The notes: generated by a model from the letters alone, not told the origin. A DNA stretch of 27,140 nt from an uncultured Adlercreutzia sp. (GCA_902478715.1 CABSMC010000032.1:1-27140), one strand, 5' to 3'; shown: positions 8,034 to 16,479, numbered from the stretch's first letter. A program made the numbers and translations.

Positions 8034-9360
8034 CGAATTCGCAGAACCCTACACGATCATCGAGCCTTTCGGGGGGGCCTTCACAGGCGACGTCACGGTG
8101 CCGGGCGACAAGTCCATCTCGCATCGCGCCGTGCTGTTCGCGGCCATGGCCGAGGGCACCTCGCATCTTTCCGGCGTGCTGGACTCCGAGGACGTGCGCG
8201 CCTCCATTCGCGCTGTGGAGGCTCTGGGCGCCGAGGTTGATTTGAAGGCCCAGCCCGACGGGTCGCTTTCCGGCACCGTCACCGGCTGGGGCGCCGAGGG
8301 GCCCAGCCAGCCCGCCGCCCCCATTGACTGCGGCAACTCGGGCACCACGGCGCGCCTGCTCATGGGCATTGTGGCGCCCTGGGACATCAAGGTGACCATC
8401 ACCGGCGACGAGTCGCTGCAGAAGCGCCCCATGCGCCGCATCGTGGCGCCCCTGGCGAAGATGGGCGTCGATTTTGTGCCCGAGACGCCGGAGACGCTGC
8501 CCATCACCGTGTGCGGCAACCGCGCCCTGCGCGCCATCGACTACGCGAGCCCCATGGCCTCGGCCCAGCTGAAGACCGCCGTGCTTTTGGCCGGCGTCTT
8601 CGCCGACGGCACCACCACCGTGAACGAGCCGGCGCCCTCGCGCAACCACACCGAGCTCATGCTGCCGGAGTTCAACGTGCCCACCACCGCCGGCACCCGC
8701 GTGGCCACGGTGACCGGGCCCGCCGAGATGCTCGCCTCCGACGTCGTCGTGCCGGGCGACCCTTCCTCGGCCGCCTTCGTGGCCGCGGCCGCCCTGCTGA
8801 AGCCCGGCAGCTCCGTCACCATTCAGAACGTGTCGCTGAATCCGGCCCGCATCGGGTTCGTGCGCACGCTGGAGCGCATGGGCGCCGACATTCGCGAGTC
8901 CTACGGCGGGCATGAGGGCAAGGAGCCCCGCGGCACCATCACGGTGAACTACACGCCCGTGCTGCGCGGCTGCGAGATCCCCTCCCAGCACATCGCCTCG
9001 GTCATCGACGAGATCCCCGTGCTCGCCCTGGTGGCGGCCCACGCCCGGGGCATCACGGTGTTCCACGAGGTGGGGGAGCTGCGCGTGAAGGAATCCGACC
9101 GCCTCAAGGCCATCATCGACGGTTTGGCCCTGCTCGGCGTGGACGCCTGGGAAGAGGGGGACGATCTGTTCGTCGAGGGCAACCCGCAGCTGCAGGTGCC
9201 CGAGGGCCTCGTCTTCGAGTCCCACGGCGACCACCGCTTGGCCATGACCTGGGCGCTCGTGGGCGCTTGCGGGCGCACCCCCGTGTCGGTGACCCGGTTT
9301 ACCTGTGTGGCCGTGAGCTACCCCGACTTCCTCGCCGACTTGAAGGGATTGGTGAAATAG
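8023..9360 (+). CDS. aroA: 3-phosphoshikimate 1-carboxyvinyltransferase (EPSP synthase)
   Basis: The 445-residue product joins shikimate-3-phosphate and phosphoenolpyruvate in the sixth step of the shikimate pathway. Family motifs in order: GDKSISHRAVLFAAM, DCGNSGTTARLLMG, GDESLQKRPMRR, SAQLKTAVLLAG, GDPSSAAFVAAA, DEIPVLALVAA, ESDRLKAI and SHGDHRLAMTWAL. They include the PEP- and S3P-binding Lys, Arg, Asp and Glu residues. The GNSGTT form of the PEP loop is nearer to Gram-positive/class II enzymes than to the enterobacterial GNAGT form. It starts inside tyrA and its TAG shares one base with the GTG of cmk (TAGTG), so translation of the three genes is coupled. Confidence 0.96.
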   Translation: MSNSEFAEPYTIIEPFGGAFTGDVTVPGDKSISHRAVLFAAMAEGTSHLSGVLDSEDVRASIRAVEALGAEVDLKAQPDGSLSGTVTGWGAEGPSQPAAPIDCGNSGTTARLLMGIVAPWDIKVTITGDESLQKRPMRRIVAPLAKMGVDFVPETPETLPITVCGNRALRAIDYASPMASAQLKTAVLLAGVFADGTTTVNEPAPSRNHTELMLPEFNVPTTAGTRVATVTGPAEMLASDVVVPGDPSSAAFVAAAALLKPGSSVTIQNVSLNPARIGFVRTLERMGADIRESYGGHEGKEPRGTITVNYTPVLRGCEIPSQHIASVIDEIPVLALVAAHARGITVFHEVGELRVKESDRLKAIIDGLALLGVDAWEEGDDLFVEGNPQLQVPEGLVFESHGDHRLAMTWALVGACGRTPVSVTRFTCVAVSYPDFLADLKGLVK

Positions 9361-10031
9361 TGATCGTCGCCATCGACGGGCCCTCCGGGGCCGGAAAGTC
9401 CACCGTGGCCAAGGCCGTGGCCAAAGAGCTCGGCTTCTCCTGCCTGGACACGGGGGCCATGTACCGCGCCATCGCCTGGCGCGCCCTGCAGGACGGCGTC
9501 GCGCTCGATGACGAGCCGGCCTTGGGCGAGATCGCCCGCACCTACGACATCGCCTTCGGGCATGTGGAGGGCGACCCGGTGCCGCGCCGCGTGTTCATCG
9601 GCGACGACGAGGTGACCGACGCCATCCGCACTGCCGAGATCGATCGCGCCGTGAGCCCGGTGTCCGCCGCGCCCACCGTGCGCGAGGCCCTGCTCGACCA
9701 ACAGCGCCGCATCGGCAACGCCGGCGACTACGTGGTGGAGGGCCGCGACATCGGCACGGTGGTGTTCCCCGATGCGGCCGTGAAGGTGTTCCTCACCGCG
9801 TCCGACGAGGAGCGTGCCCATCGCCGCGTGCGCCAGAACGTCGACCGCGGCATCGGATCGATCGACTACGACGAGGTGCTGGCCGACCTGCGCCGCCGCG
9901 ATGAGGCCGACTCCTCCCGCGCCACGGCGCCCTTGCGCCCCGCCGACGACGCCGTGCACATCGACTCCACTAGTCACTACATCGAAGAGGTAATCGACCA
10001 GATCTGTTCGCTAGCCCGAGAGGCGCGCTGA
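9360..10031 (+). CDS. cmk: Cytidylate kinase
   Basis: It encodes 223 residues from GTG 9360, which shares a base with the aroA stop; the open frame extends further upstream, but homology begins here. It phosphorylates CMP and dCMP to the diphosphates. The P-loop GPSGAGKST is at about residues 7-15. DTGAMYRAIAW (CMP binding) follows. VVEGRDIGTVVFPDA and FLTASDEERAHRR with the LID arginines complete the family pattern. Length is normal for the bacterial short form. Its stop overlaps the next ATG by one base. The aroA-cmk-plsC-ispH order recurs in Actinobacteria and some Firmicutes. Confidence 0.96.
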   Translation: MIVAIDGPSGAGKSTVAKAVAKELGFSCLDTGAMYRAIAWRALQDGVALDDEPALGEIARTYDIAFGHVEGDPVPRRVFIGDDEVTDAIRTAEIDRAVSPVSAAPTVREALLDQQRRIGNAGDYVVEGRDIGTVVFPDAAVKVFLTASDEERAHRRVRQNVDRGIGSIDYDEVLADLRRRDEADSSRATAPLRPADDAVHIDSTSHYIEEVIDQICSLAREAR

Positions 10032-10900
10032 TGTTTCTAAAGTACTCCGAGATGTGGGACATGGATTTGGGCGGCGAGCCCAGCACCAACGAGATCCCGC
10101 ACTGGTTTGGCAACGCGGCCTACGTGGTGGTCGGCGGCCTGTGCAAACTGCTGTTCCGCTACCGGGTGGACAACCGCGACAAGCTGCGCGCCTTCCAAGG
10201 CGCGGAAGGGGCGCTCGTCATCTGCAACCACACGTCGTTCTTCGACGTCGTCTTCATGTATTTGGCCGCGCGCCCCAAGCAATGGGTGCGCCTCATGGGC
10301 CGCGACAGCCTCTTCGACAACGCCCACGGCCTGCTCGGCCAGGCGCTCTCGCGGGTGGGCGCCTTCCCCGTGAAGCGCGACACCGCCGACATGACCTCCA
10401 TCAAGCGCGCCGTGCGCATGCTCAAGCGCCAGGAGCTCGTGGGCATCCTGCCCGAGGGCACGCGCCGCGGCAAGACCGACCGGGTGCCCTCCATCCATGC
10501 CGGCGTATCGGTGATCGCCCGCATGGCGAAGGTGCCCATCCTGCCCATGACCGTGCGCGGCGTGGAGCGCATCAAGCAGAAGGGCGAGCGTGTCCATTTC
10601 CCGAAGGTGACCGTCGACTACGGCGATCCCATTCTCGTCGGCGATTTCGACTTCCTGCCGAAGGACGAGCGCGTGGAGGCCTGCACCTGGTACGCCATGC
10701 GCGAGTGCTTCGCGCTGTACTACCGCTGCGCTCCCGAGGACGTGGACATGGCGGCGCTGTTCCCCGAGACGCGCGACTACGCCCCGGTGTTCGCCGAGCA
10801 TCCTATCCCGCGCCACACGAGCGAGGAGCTGGCCCGCGCCGCCCGCACCGATCGCGCCGAGAAAGCCGCCAAGGCCGCCGCGAAAGCGAAGGAGAGCTAG
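10031..10900 (+). CDS. plsC: 1-acyl-sn-glycerol-3-phosphate acyltransferase (PlsC family)
   Basis: It encodes 289 residues from ATG 10031, overlapping the cmk stop by one base. The H(X4)D catalytic motif is NHTSFFD (His67, Asp72). FPVKRD and the phosphate-binding EGTR motif (Glu142 onward, ILPEGTRRGKTDR) follow, then VPILPMTVRG. The enzyme adds the second acyl chain to lysophosphatidate at the membrane, making phosphatidic acid. The roughly 30 C-terminal residues after the domain are Ala/Lys/Arg-rich (AARTDRAEKAAKAAAKAKES) and probably flexible or membrane-surface binding. PlsY and GpsA, encoded further along the same operon, supply its substrate pathway. A role in acylating another phospholipid or glycolipid cannot be excluded from sequence. 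Confidence 0.9.
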   Translation: MFLKYSEMWDMDLGGEPSTNEIPHWFGNAAYVVVGGLCKLLFRYRVDNRDKLRAFQGAEGALVICNHTSFFDVVFMYLAARPKQWVRLMGRDSLFDNAHGLLGQALSRVGAFPVKRDTADMTSIKRAVRMLKRQELVGILPEGTRRGKTDRVPSIHAGVSVIARMAKVPILPMTVRGVERIKQKGERVHFPKVTVDYGDPILVGDFDFLPKDERVEACTWYAMRECFALYYRCAPEDVDMAALFPETRDYAPVFAEHPIPRHTSEELARAARTDRAEKAAKAAAKAKES

Positions 10901-10902
10901 CC

Positions 10903-11799
10903 GTGGAAGTGATTCGCGCGAAACGGGCCGGAGCCTGCTACGGGGTGCAGCGGGCGCTGGATATGGCCGACGAGGTCATCGCCGACGGGGGCCGTGCCTA
11001 CACGCTCGGGCCGCTCATTCACAACCCGCAGGTGGTGGCCGATCTGGCCGCTCGCGGCGCCGAGGCCGTCGATTCCGTGGAGGAGATCCGCTGGGAAGGT
11101 GCCGCAGCTGCGAGTGCGCCTGCAGACGGAGTCGTCCCGACGAATGCAAACGCGCCGTCGGTGGTCATCCGCTCCCACGGGGTGACGCCCCAGGTGCTGG
11201 CCGCCGTGGAAGACCGCGGGTTTTCCGTGGTCGATGCCACCTGCCCCCATGTGTCCCGGGCCCAGCACGCCGCCGCGGAGCTCGCGGCCGAGGGTTGCCG
11301 CGTCATCGTGGTGGGTGAGGCGGGGCACCCGGAAGTGGAGGGGCTCACCGCCTGGGCCGAGGAGGCCGGCGGCAAGGTGGACGTTGTGGCCGCGCCCGAG
11401 GAGATCCCGGAGGGCCTGTACGATCCGGTGGGCGTGGTGGCCCAGACGACCCAGCGCCGCGAGAACTTGGAGGCAGTGGTGGCCGCCCTGCGCGAGGCGG
11501 GGCTTGCGCCCATCGTGAAGAACACCATCTGCTCGGCCACGCGCCAGCGCCAGGAGGCCGCGGCCGATCTGGCCTCGGCCGTGGACGCCATGGTGGTCAT
11601 CGGCGGCCGAAACTCGTCGAACACCACGCGGCTGGCCGAGGTGTGCGCGCTCACCTGCCCGCGCACCTTCCACATCGAATCGGCCGACGAGCTGGATCCG
11701 GCCGCCTTTGCCGGTTGCCGCCGCGTGGGTGTCACGGCTGGCGCGAGCACCCCCGAGAACCAGATCGCCGCCGTGGAAGCGTTCCTGCGCACGCTGTAG
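10903..11799 (+). CDS. ispH: 4-hydroxy-3-methylbut-2-enyl diphosphate reductase
   Basis: I chose GTG 10903, seven bases after GGAGAG and two bases after the plsC stop, giving 298 residues. IspH reduces HMBPP to IPP and DMAPP, the last MEP-pathway step, with a [4Fe-4S] cluster. The three cluster cysteines are visible: Cys12 (RAGACYGVQRA), DATCPHVSRAQ and NTICSATRQRQ. LGPLIHNPQVV, VVIRSHGV, GEAGHPEVEGL and GRNSSNTTRL are the other family motifs. A stretch of about 24 Ala/Pro-rich residues (nt about 11088-11160, WEGAAAASAPADGVVPTNAN) is inserted between the EEI of the first subdomain and the VVIRSHG strand, where most family members have only a short turn. Confidence 0.95.
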   Translation: MEVIRAKRAGACYGVQRALDMADEVIADGGRAYTLGPLIHNPQVVADLAARGAEAVDSVEEIRWEGAAAASAPADGVVPTNANAPSVVIRSHGVTPQVLAAVEDRGFSVVDATCPHVSRAQHAAAELAAEGCRVIVVGEAGHPEVEGLTAWAEEAGGKVDVVAAPEEIPEGLYDPVGVVAQTTQRRENLEAVVAALREAGLAPIVKNTICSATRQRQEAAADLASAVDAMVVIGGRNSSNTTRLAEVCALTCPRTFHIESADELDPAAFAGCRRVGVTAGASTPENQIAAVEAFLRTL

Positions 11800-11801
11800 C
11801 C

Positions 11802-13430
11802 ATGGCAACCTATCCCGGAAAAGACATCGAGCGTGAGGCCTCCTGCGCCTCTTGCGTCGCCTGCGACCAGGCGAGTCTCACGGCTGCCGAGGCGGCGGTT
11901 GCGGCGTGGGAGGGGCCGGCGGCGCGTATCGTCGCCGTGGAGCCGGAGAGTCCCGCCGATGACGCCGGCTTTACGCCCGGCTGCTACCTCACGACGGTGG
12001 ACGGCGAGCCTCTGCGCGACATCATCGACTGGCGCTGGCTCGCGGCCGACGACGTCATCTGCGTGGGCTACATCGATCTCGACGGCGAGGCCGGGGAGGT
12101 GGAGCTGGAGCGGGAGCCGGGGGAGCGGTGGGGCTTCGAGTTCGACGGCGTGCTGTTCGATTCCGTGAAGCTGTGCCGCAACGCCTGCGTGTTCTGCTTC
12201 ATGCGCCAGCTGCCCGACGGCGTGCGCCCCTCGCTCGTGCTGCGCGACGACGACTTCCGCCTGAGTTTCCTCTCGGGAACCTTCGTCACGCTCACGAACC
12301 TGAAGCCGGAAGACGAGGCTCGCATCATCGAGCAGCATATCAGCCCCTTGCGGGTGAGCCTGCACGCGAGCGAGCCGGAGCTTCGCCGCCGCATGATCGG
12401 CAAGCACGCCGCCCACGGCCTGGCGGCCCTCGACCGCCTGCTGGCGGCCGGCATCGAGGCCCATGCGCAGATTGTGCTCATGCCCGGCGTGAACGATGGA
12501 GAGGCCCTGCGCGAGACCTTGGAATGGGCCTGGGAGCGCCCCGGCATAAACGGCGTGGGCATCGTGCCTCTGGGCTTCACCAAGCACCAGACGGCCCTGC
12601 ACGAGAGCTTCACCACGCCTAAGGCCGCCCGCGGCGTCATCGATGTGATTGCCCCCTTCCAACAGCGCGCCCGGGCCGAGCGCGGAGGCCCCTGGGTCTT
12701 CGCCGCCGACGAGTTCTACGTGAACGCCTTCGGCGCCGCCACGCCGGCCCATATCCCGCCGGCCTCCGACTACGGTGACTACGACATGTTCGAGGACGGC
12801 ATCGGCATCGTCCGCTCCTACGTGGACGAGTTCGAAGAGGCCTGCGAAAACGGCCTGGCCGCCCAGGCCGCCGAGGCGCTGGCCGCCCGAAACCTCACGG
12901 CCCGCTACATCATCGGCGAGGCCATGCAGCCCTTCCTGGACGCCATGATCGCGAACAGCCCCCTGGCCGGCCGCCTCGTCCCTCTCACGGTGAGAAACGA
13001 CTACTTCGGCGGCAATGTCAACGTCACCGGCCTCCTCACCGCCCAAGACATCGCCCCCGCCATCAAGGCCGCCAGCGAGGAAGAGAAGAACTCAACCATG
13101 GTTGAGCAGGGGGCAGACGCGCGGTGCTCTGACCGAGCGAGTTCCGCAAATGGTATCGAAGGCGCAGCGGGAAGGGGAGCGATGAGCCGTGGCGCCTTCG
13201 ATACCAGCGAGGACTGTCTGAGCGAATCAGAGTACCGCGCGTCTGCCCCCGGAGGGACCCGTCAGCTCTTCCTTCTTCCGAGCGTTATCTTCAACGACAA
13301 CGGCGTGACGCTCGATGACATGACCGTGCAGGATATCGAAAACGCGGCCGGTGCTCCGGTGTCCGTGGTATCCTGTAACCCTTGCGACTATCTGCCTGAG
13401 ATCATCAAGCTCGCCCAAGACGAGCCCTAA
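11802..13430 (+). CDS. PDZ / radical-SAM / DUF512 family protein carrying a palindromic-element insertion
   Basis: This 542-residue protein belongs to the DUF512 family, usually near 430-450 residues. A PDZ-like domain (residues about 45-95) contains VEPESPADDAGFTPGCYLTTVDGEPL. A radical-SAM-like CxxxCxxC follows at Cys125, Cys129 and Cys132, then the DUF512 segment with SDYGDYDMFEDGIGIVR. The function is unknown. The gene often sits just before der, as here. Two oddities add length. The N-terminus has an extra CxxCxxC (Cys15, 18, 21). Residues about 431-483 are encoded by an inverted-repeat element (see 13091-13250) that splits NVTGLLTAQD...ASEE from the terminal LFLLPSVIFNDNGVTLDD. The frame stays open through it. 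No convincing ribosome site precedes ATG 11802; it probably relies on coupling to ispH, and GTG 11937 is an alternative start. Confidence 0.88.
   Translation: MATYPGKDIEREASCASCVACDQASLTAAEAAVAAWEGPAARIVAVEPESPADDAGFTPGCYLTTVDGEPLRDIIDWRWLAADDVICVGYIDLDGEAGEVELEREPGERWGFEFDGVLFDSVKLCRNACVFCFMRQLPDGVRPSLVLRDDDFRLSFLSGTFVTLTNLKPEDEARIIEQHISPLRVSLHASEPELRRRMIGKHAAHGLAALDRLLAAGIEAHAQIVLMPGVNDGEALRETLEWAWERPGINGVGIVPLGFTKHQTALHESFTTPKAARGVIDVIAPFQQRARAERGGPWVFAADEFYVNAFGAATPAHIPPASDYGDYDMFEDGIGIVRSYVDEFEEACENGLAAQAAEALAARNLTARYIIGEAMQPFLDAMIANSPLAGRLVPLTVRNDYFGGNVNVTGLLTAQDIAPAIKAASEEEKNSTMVEQGADARCSDRASSANGIEGAAGRGAMSRGAFDTSEDCLSESEYRASAPGGTRQLFLLPSVIFNDNGVTLDDMTVQDIENAAGAPVSVVSCNPCDYLPEIIKLAQDEP
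13091..13250 (+). repeat. Palindromic element inside the DUF512 gene (element A)
   Basis: The outer arms are 13109-13132 and 13227-13250: 24 bases each, complementary at 23 of 24, beginning GGGGGCAGACGCGCGGT and ending ACCGCGCGTCTGCCCCC. The inner stem is a perfect 14-bp pair, GGTATCGAAGGCGC (13152-13165) with GCGCCTTCGATACC (13192-13205), around a 26-base apical loop. Between the stems lie two unpaired strands, one with GAGCGAGTTCCGC and one with GGACTGTCTGAGCGA; similar sequences occupy the same places in elements B and C. A perfect 16-bp palindrome, CTCAACCATGGTTGAG (13091-13106), ends two bases before the left arm. The whole element is translated as part of the DUF512 gene. Confidence 0.85.
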
Positions 13431-13448
13431 AGAATAGCGAGGAACATC

Positions 13449-14762
13449 ATGGCCCTTCCCATCGTCGCCATCGTGGGTCGCCCGAACGTGGGCAAGTCCA
13501 CCTTGGTCAACCGCATCGCCCAAACCGGCGACGCCATCGTGCACGAGATGCGCGGCGTCACCCGCGACCGCAGCTATCATAAGGCCGACTGGAACGGCGT
13601 CGAGTTCATGCTCATCGACACCGGCGGCATCGAGATGGGCGGCGACGACGCCTTCCAGGGCTCCATCCGCGCCCAGGCCTTCGAGGGGGCGCGCGAGGCC
13701 GACGTCATCATCTTCCTCGTGGACGGCAAGGCCGGCATCAACACCGACGACGAGGAGGTGGCCCGCATCCTGCAGAAGGCGGGCAAGCCGGTGTTCGTCG
13801 CCGTGAACAAGATGGACAACCCGGCCCGCATGGATGAGGTGTGGGAGTTCTACGCGCTGGGCCTGGGCGATCCGTGGCCGGTGAGCGCCCAGCACGGCAA
13901 CGGCACGGGCGACTTGCTGGACGAGGTCGTGAACGAGCTGCGGAAGGTAGAGGTCGTTCCGGAAGAGGAGGTCGAGGCCATCAACGTGGCCATTATCGGC
14001 CGCCCGAACGCGGGGAAGAGCTCGCTCACCAACAAGCTCACCAACAACAACCGCTCCATCGTGTCCGACGTGGCCGGCACCACCCGCGACGCCATCGACA
14101 CCCTGGTCGAGCACGAGGGGCAGATGTACCGCATCGTGGACACCGCGGGCCTGCGCCGCAAGAGCCAGATCGACGAGGACGTGGAATACTACGGCTTCGT
14201 GCGGGCCATGCGCGCCATCGACCGCGCCGATGTGGCCCTGCTCGTCATCGACGGCACGCTGGGCCTCACCAACGAGGACCAGCGCGTGGCCGGATATGCC
14301 GCCGAGCGCGGGTGCGCCATGGTGATCGTGCTGAACAAGTGGGACATCGTGGAAGGCCCCGAGGAGAAGGCGAAGATCCGCGAGCGCATCGAGGACCGCA
14401 TGACGTTCGTGGGCTACGCGCCGGTGGTGGCCATCTCGGCGCTCACCGGCAAGCGCGTCGATCGCATCTGGAGTGCCATCGACGACGTGTATGCCAACTA
14501 CAGCCGCACCATCCCCACGGCCCGCTTGAACACGTGGCTCGCCGGCATCCGCGAGACGGGGCACACCGTGTCGAAGGGCAAGGCCGTGCTGCGCATGAAG
14601 TACCTTACCCAAACTGGTGCCTGCCCGCCGCACTTCACCTTCTTCGTGAACCGCCCTGATGTCGTGGACGACAACTACGAGCGCTACCTCGAGAATCGCA
14701 TGCGCGAGGCCTTCCCGCTCGAGGGCACGCCCATCCGCCTCAAGTTCAAGAAGAAGGACTAG
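13449..14762 (+). CDS. der: Ribosome biogenesis GTPase Der (EngA)
   Basis: It encodes 437 residues from ATG 13449, with GAGGAA just upstream. Two tandem GTPase domains are plain. The first has GRPNVGKST, the DTGG motif and NKMD. The second (from about residue 180) has GRPNAGKSS, DTAGLRRK and NKWD. The C-terminal KH-like domain ends with the typical FKKKD. Der acts late in assembly of the 50S ribosomal subunit and is essential in most bacteria. The length is standard and no motif is damaged. It starts 18 bases after the DUF512 gene and is followed after 3 bases by plsY. Confidence 0.97.
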   Translation: MALPIVAIVGRPNVGKSTLVNRIAQTGDAIVHEMRGVTRDRSYHKADWNGVEFMLIDTGGIEMGGDDAFQGSIRAQAFEGAREADVIIFLVDGKAGINTDDEEVARILQKAGKPVFVAVNKMDNPARMDEVWEFYALGLGDPWPVSAQHGNGTGDLLDEVVNELRKVEVVPEEEVEAINVAIIGRPNAGKSSLTNKLTNNNRSIVSDVAGTTRDAIDTLVEHEGQMYRIVDTAGLRRKSQIDEDVEYYGFVRAMRAIDRADVALLVIDGTLGLTNEDQRVAGYAAERGCAMVIVLNKWDIVEGPEEKAKIRERIEDRMTFVGYAPVVAISALTGKRVDRIWSAIDDVYANYSRTIPTARLNTWLAGIRETGHTVSKGKAVLRMKYLTQTGACPPHFTFFVNRPDVVDDNYERYLENRMREAFPLEGTPIRLKFKKKD

Positions 14763-14765
14763 GCC

Positions 14766-15470
14766 ATGGCAGCGATCATCGGGTGGCTCTTCCTCTCCTT
14801 CGCGGTTTCGTTTCTGCTGGGCTCCATCCCCTGGGGCGTCATCGTCTCGAAGCTGGCCTTCCACAAGGACATCCGCGACGAGGGATCGGGCAACATCGGC
14901 ACCACCAACGCCTTCCGCGCCATGGGGAAGGTCGGGGGTGCGCTCGTGTTCGTGCTTGACTTCGGGAAGGGGCTTTTGTCCGGCTGGCTCGCGGCCTTTG
15001 TGTTCGCCCCGGCCATAGCCGCGGTGCCGGTGGACGCCGCCACTCCCGACGGCCAGCTGCTTCTCGGCATCTTCGGCAATCCGGCTTTGAATCCGGTGGG
15101 CCTCGCTTTGGCCCTCGCTTTCGCGGGCTGCACGCTCGGCCACATCTTCAGTCCCTGGCTCAAGTTCAAGGGCGGCAAGGGCATCGCAGTGGCCGCCGCT
15201 TGCCTCGTCTTCGTCTTCGGCCCCGTGGGTTTCCTCATCGAGATCGCCGCGTTCGCCCTTGGCATCGCCGTCACCCGTTGCGTGTCCGTGGGCTCCATCG
15301 CCGCGGCGGCCATCTGCCCGCTGCTCGCCCTGTACTTCTACTGGGGCCAGTGGGTGCCCTGGCTCATCATCGCCGCCACGGCCTGCGTCGTCATCTGGGC
15401 CCACCGCGCCAACATCCAACGTCTGCGCGCGGGCACGGAGAACAAGATAGGTGGTAAGAAATGCGCGTAG
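14766..15470 (+). CDS. plsY: Glycerol-3-phosphate acyltransferase PlsY
   Basis: This is a 234-residue integral membrane protein with about five hydrophobic segments. The three PlsY motifs are present: GSIPWG near residue 19 with GSGNIGTTNAFR near 42-53, GHIFSPWLKFKGGKGIAV near 126-144, and the late ITRCVSVGSIAA-type segment. The enzyme uses acyl phosphate, made by PlsX (not in this window), to acylate glycerol-3-phosphate at position 1. It sits between der and gpsA, whose product makes its glycerol-3-phosphate substrate, and its last 10 bases overlap gpsA. The middle loop at residues about 80-105 (VDAATPDGQLLLGIFGNPALNP) is longer than in short family members. Confidence 0.95.
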   Translation: MAAIIGWLFLSFAVSFLLGSIPWGVIVSKLAFHKDIRDEGSGNIGTTNAFRAMGKVGGALVFVLDFGKGLLSGWLAAFVFAPAIAAVPVDAATPDGQLLLGIFGNPALNPVGLALALAFAGCTLGHIFSPWLKFKGGKGIAVAAACLVFVFGPVGFLIEIAAFALGIAVTRCVSVGSIAAAAICPLLALYFYWGQWVPWLIIAATACVVIWAHRANIQRLRAGTENKIGGKKCA

Positions 15471-16459
15471 CAGTGATAGGAGCCGGCAGCTGGGGAACGG
15501 CGTTGGCGCTCGTGCTGGCGGAAGCGGGGCACGAGGTGGTGCTCTGGGCCCGCACGCCCGAGGTGGCCCGCGCCATCAACGAGGAGCACCGCAACCCGCG
15601 CTACCTCTCGGACTACCGCCTTCCTTCCGCCATCCGCGCCACCGCCGAGTACGCGGCTGCCTGCGACGGCGCCGAGGCCGTGGTCATCGTGACGCCCTCG
15701 GCTGCCCTGCGCTCGGTGGCCGCCGACCTGCGAGAGCTCGTCGCGCCTGCGACCCCCATTGTCATCTGCTCGAAGGGCGTGGAGGAGGCCACGGGCCTGC
15801 TTCCCATCGACACCTTCGCCGCTGAGCTGGGGGGCGCGGGCCGCATGGCGGTGCTGTCGGGCCCGACTCACGCCGAGGAGGTCATCTGCCGCAAGCCGTC
15901 GGCCGCCGTGGTGGCCTCGGCCGACGAAGTGACGGCGCTCTTCTTCCGCGATCTGTTCGCCACGCGATTTTTCCGCACTTACACCTCCGACGATCCGGTG
16001 GGCGTGGAGCTGTGCGCCGCTTTCAAAAACGTCATTGCCATTGCCGTGGGCATCTCCTACGGCATGGGCTTCGGCGACAACACCGCGGCCATGCTCATCA
16101 CCCGCGGGCTCGCCGAGATGAGCCGCATGGTGGTGGCGGCCGGGGGAGAGGCGCTCACCTGCATGGGGCTGGGAGGTGCCGGCGACATGGTGGTCACCTG
16201 CATGTCGCAGCACTCGCGCAATCGCCGTTTCGGCGAGCAGTACGTGGCCCGCGGGCTTACCCTGGACGATTTCACGGCCCAGACCCACATGGTGGTGGAA
16301 GGGGCCATCGCCTGCAAGACCCTGGCCACGCTCGAGGCCCGCTACGGGGTCGATTTGCCCCTCACCGACACGGTGCGCAGCGTCGTGTGGGAAGGGGTGA
16401 ACCCGCGCGAGGCCGCGGCCGCCCTCATCGATCGGCCGCTTAAGAGCGAGTTCTACTAG
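15461..16459 (+). CDS. gpsA: NAD(P)-dependent glycerol-3-phosphate dehydrogenase
   Basis: It encodes 332 residues from ATG 15461, overlapping plsY by 10 bases, with AGGTGG as ribosome site. The N-terminal Rossmann motif is VAVIGAGSWGTALA. SKGVE, LSGPTHAEEV, and ELCAAFKNVIAIAVGISYGMGFGDNTAAMLITRGLAEM follow, with the catalytic Lys in AAFKN. Then come GLGGAGDMVVTC and SRNRRFG. It reduces dihydroxyacetone phosphate to glycerol-3-phosphate, feeding PlsY and PlsC. It is the last gene of the operon; element B and a strong terminator follow. Confidence 0.97.
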   Translation: MRVAVIGAGSWGTALALVLAEAGHEVVLWARTPEVARAINEEHRNPRYLSDYRLPSAIRATAEYAAACDGAEAVVIVTPSAALRSVAADLRELVAPATPIVICSKGVEEATGLLPIDTFAAELGGAGRMAVLSGPTHAEEVICRKPSAAVVASADEVTALFFRDLFATRFFRTYTSDDPVGVELCAAFKNVIAIAVGISYGMGFGDNTAAMLITRGLAEMSRMVVAAGGEALTCMGLGGAGDMVVTCMSQHSRNRRFGEQYVARGLTLDDFTAQTHMVVEGAIACKTLATLEARYGVDLPLTDTVRSVVWEGVNPREAAAALIDRPLKSEFY

Positions 16460-16479
16460 TAAGCTCGTTCCAGCTGTCC

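Noticed and set aside
13227..15419. A 730-codon open frame on the - strand antisense to der and plsY
   Set aside because: Shadow of two clear housekeeping genes, with no initiation signals.
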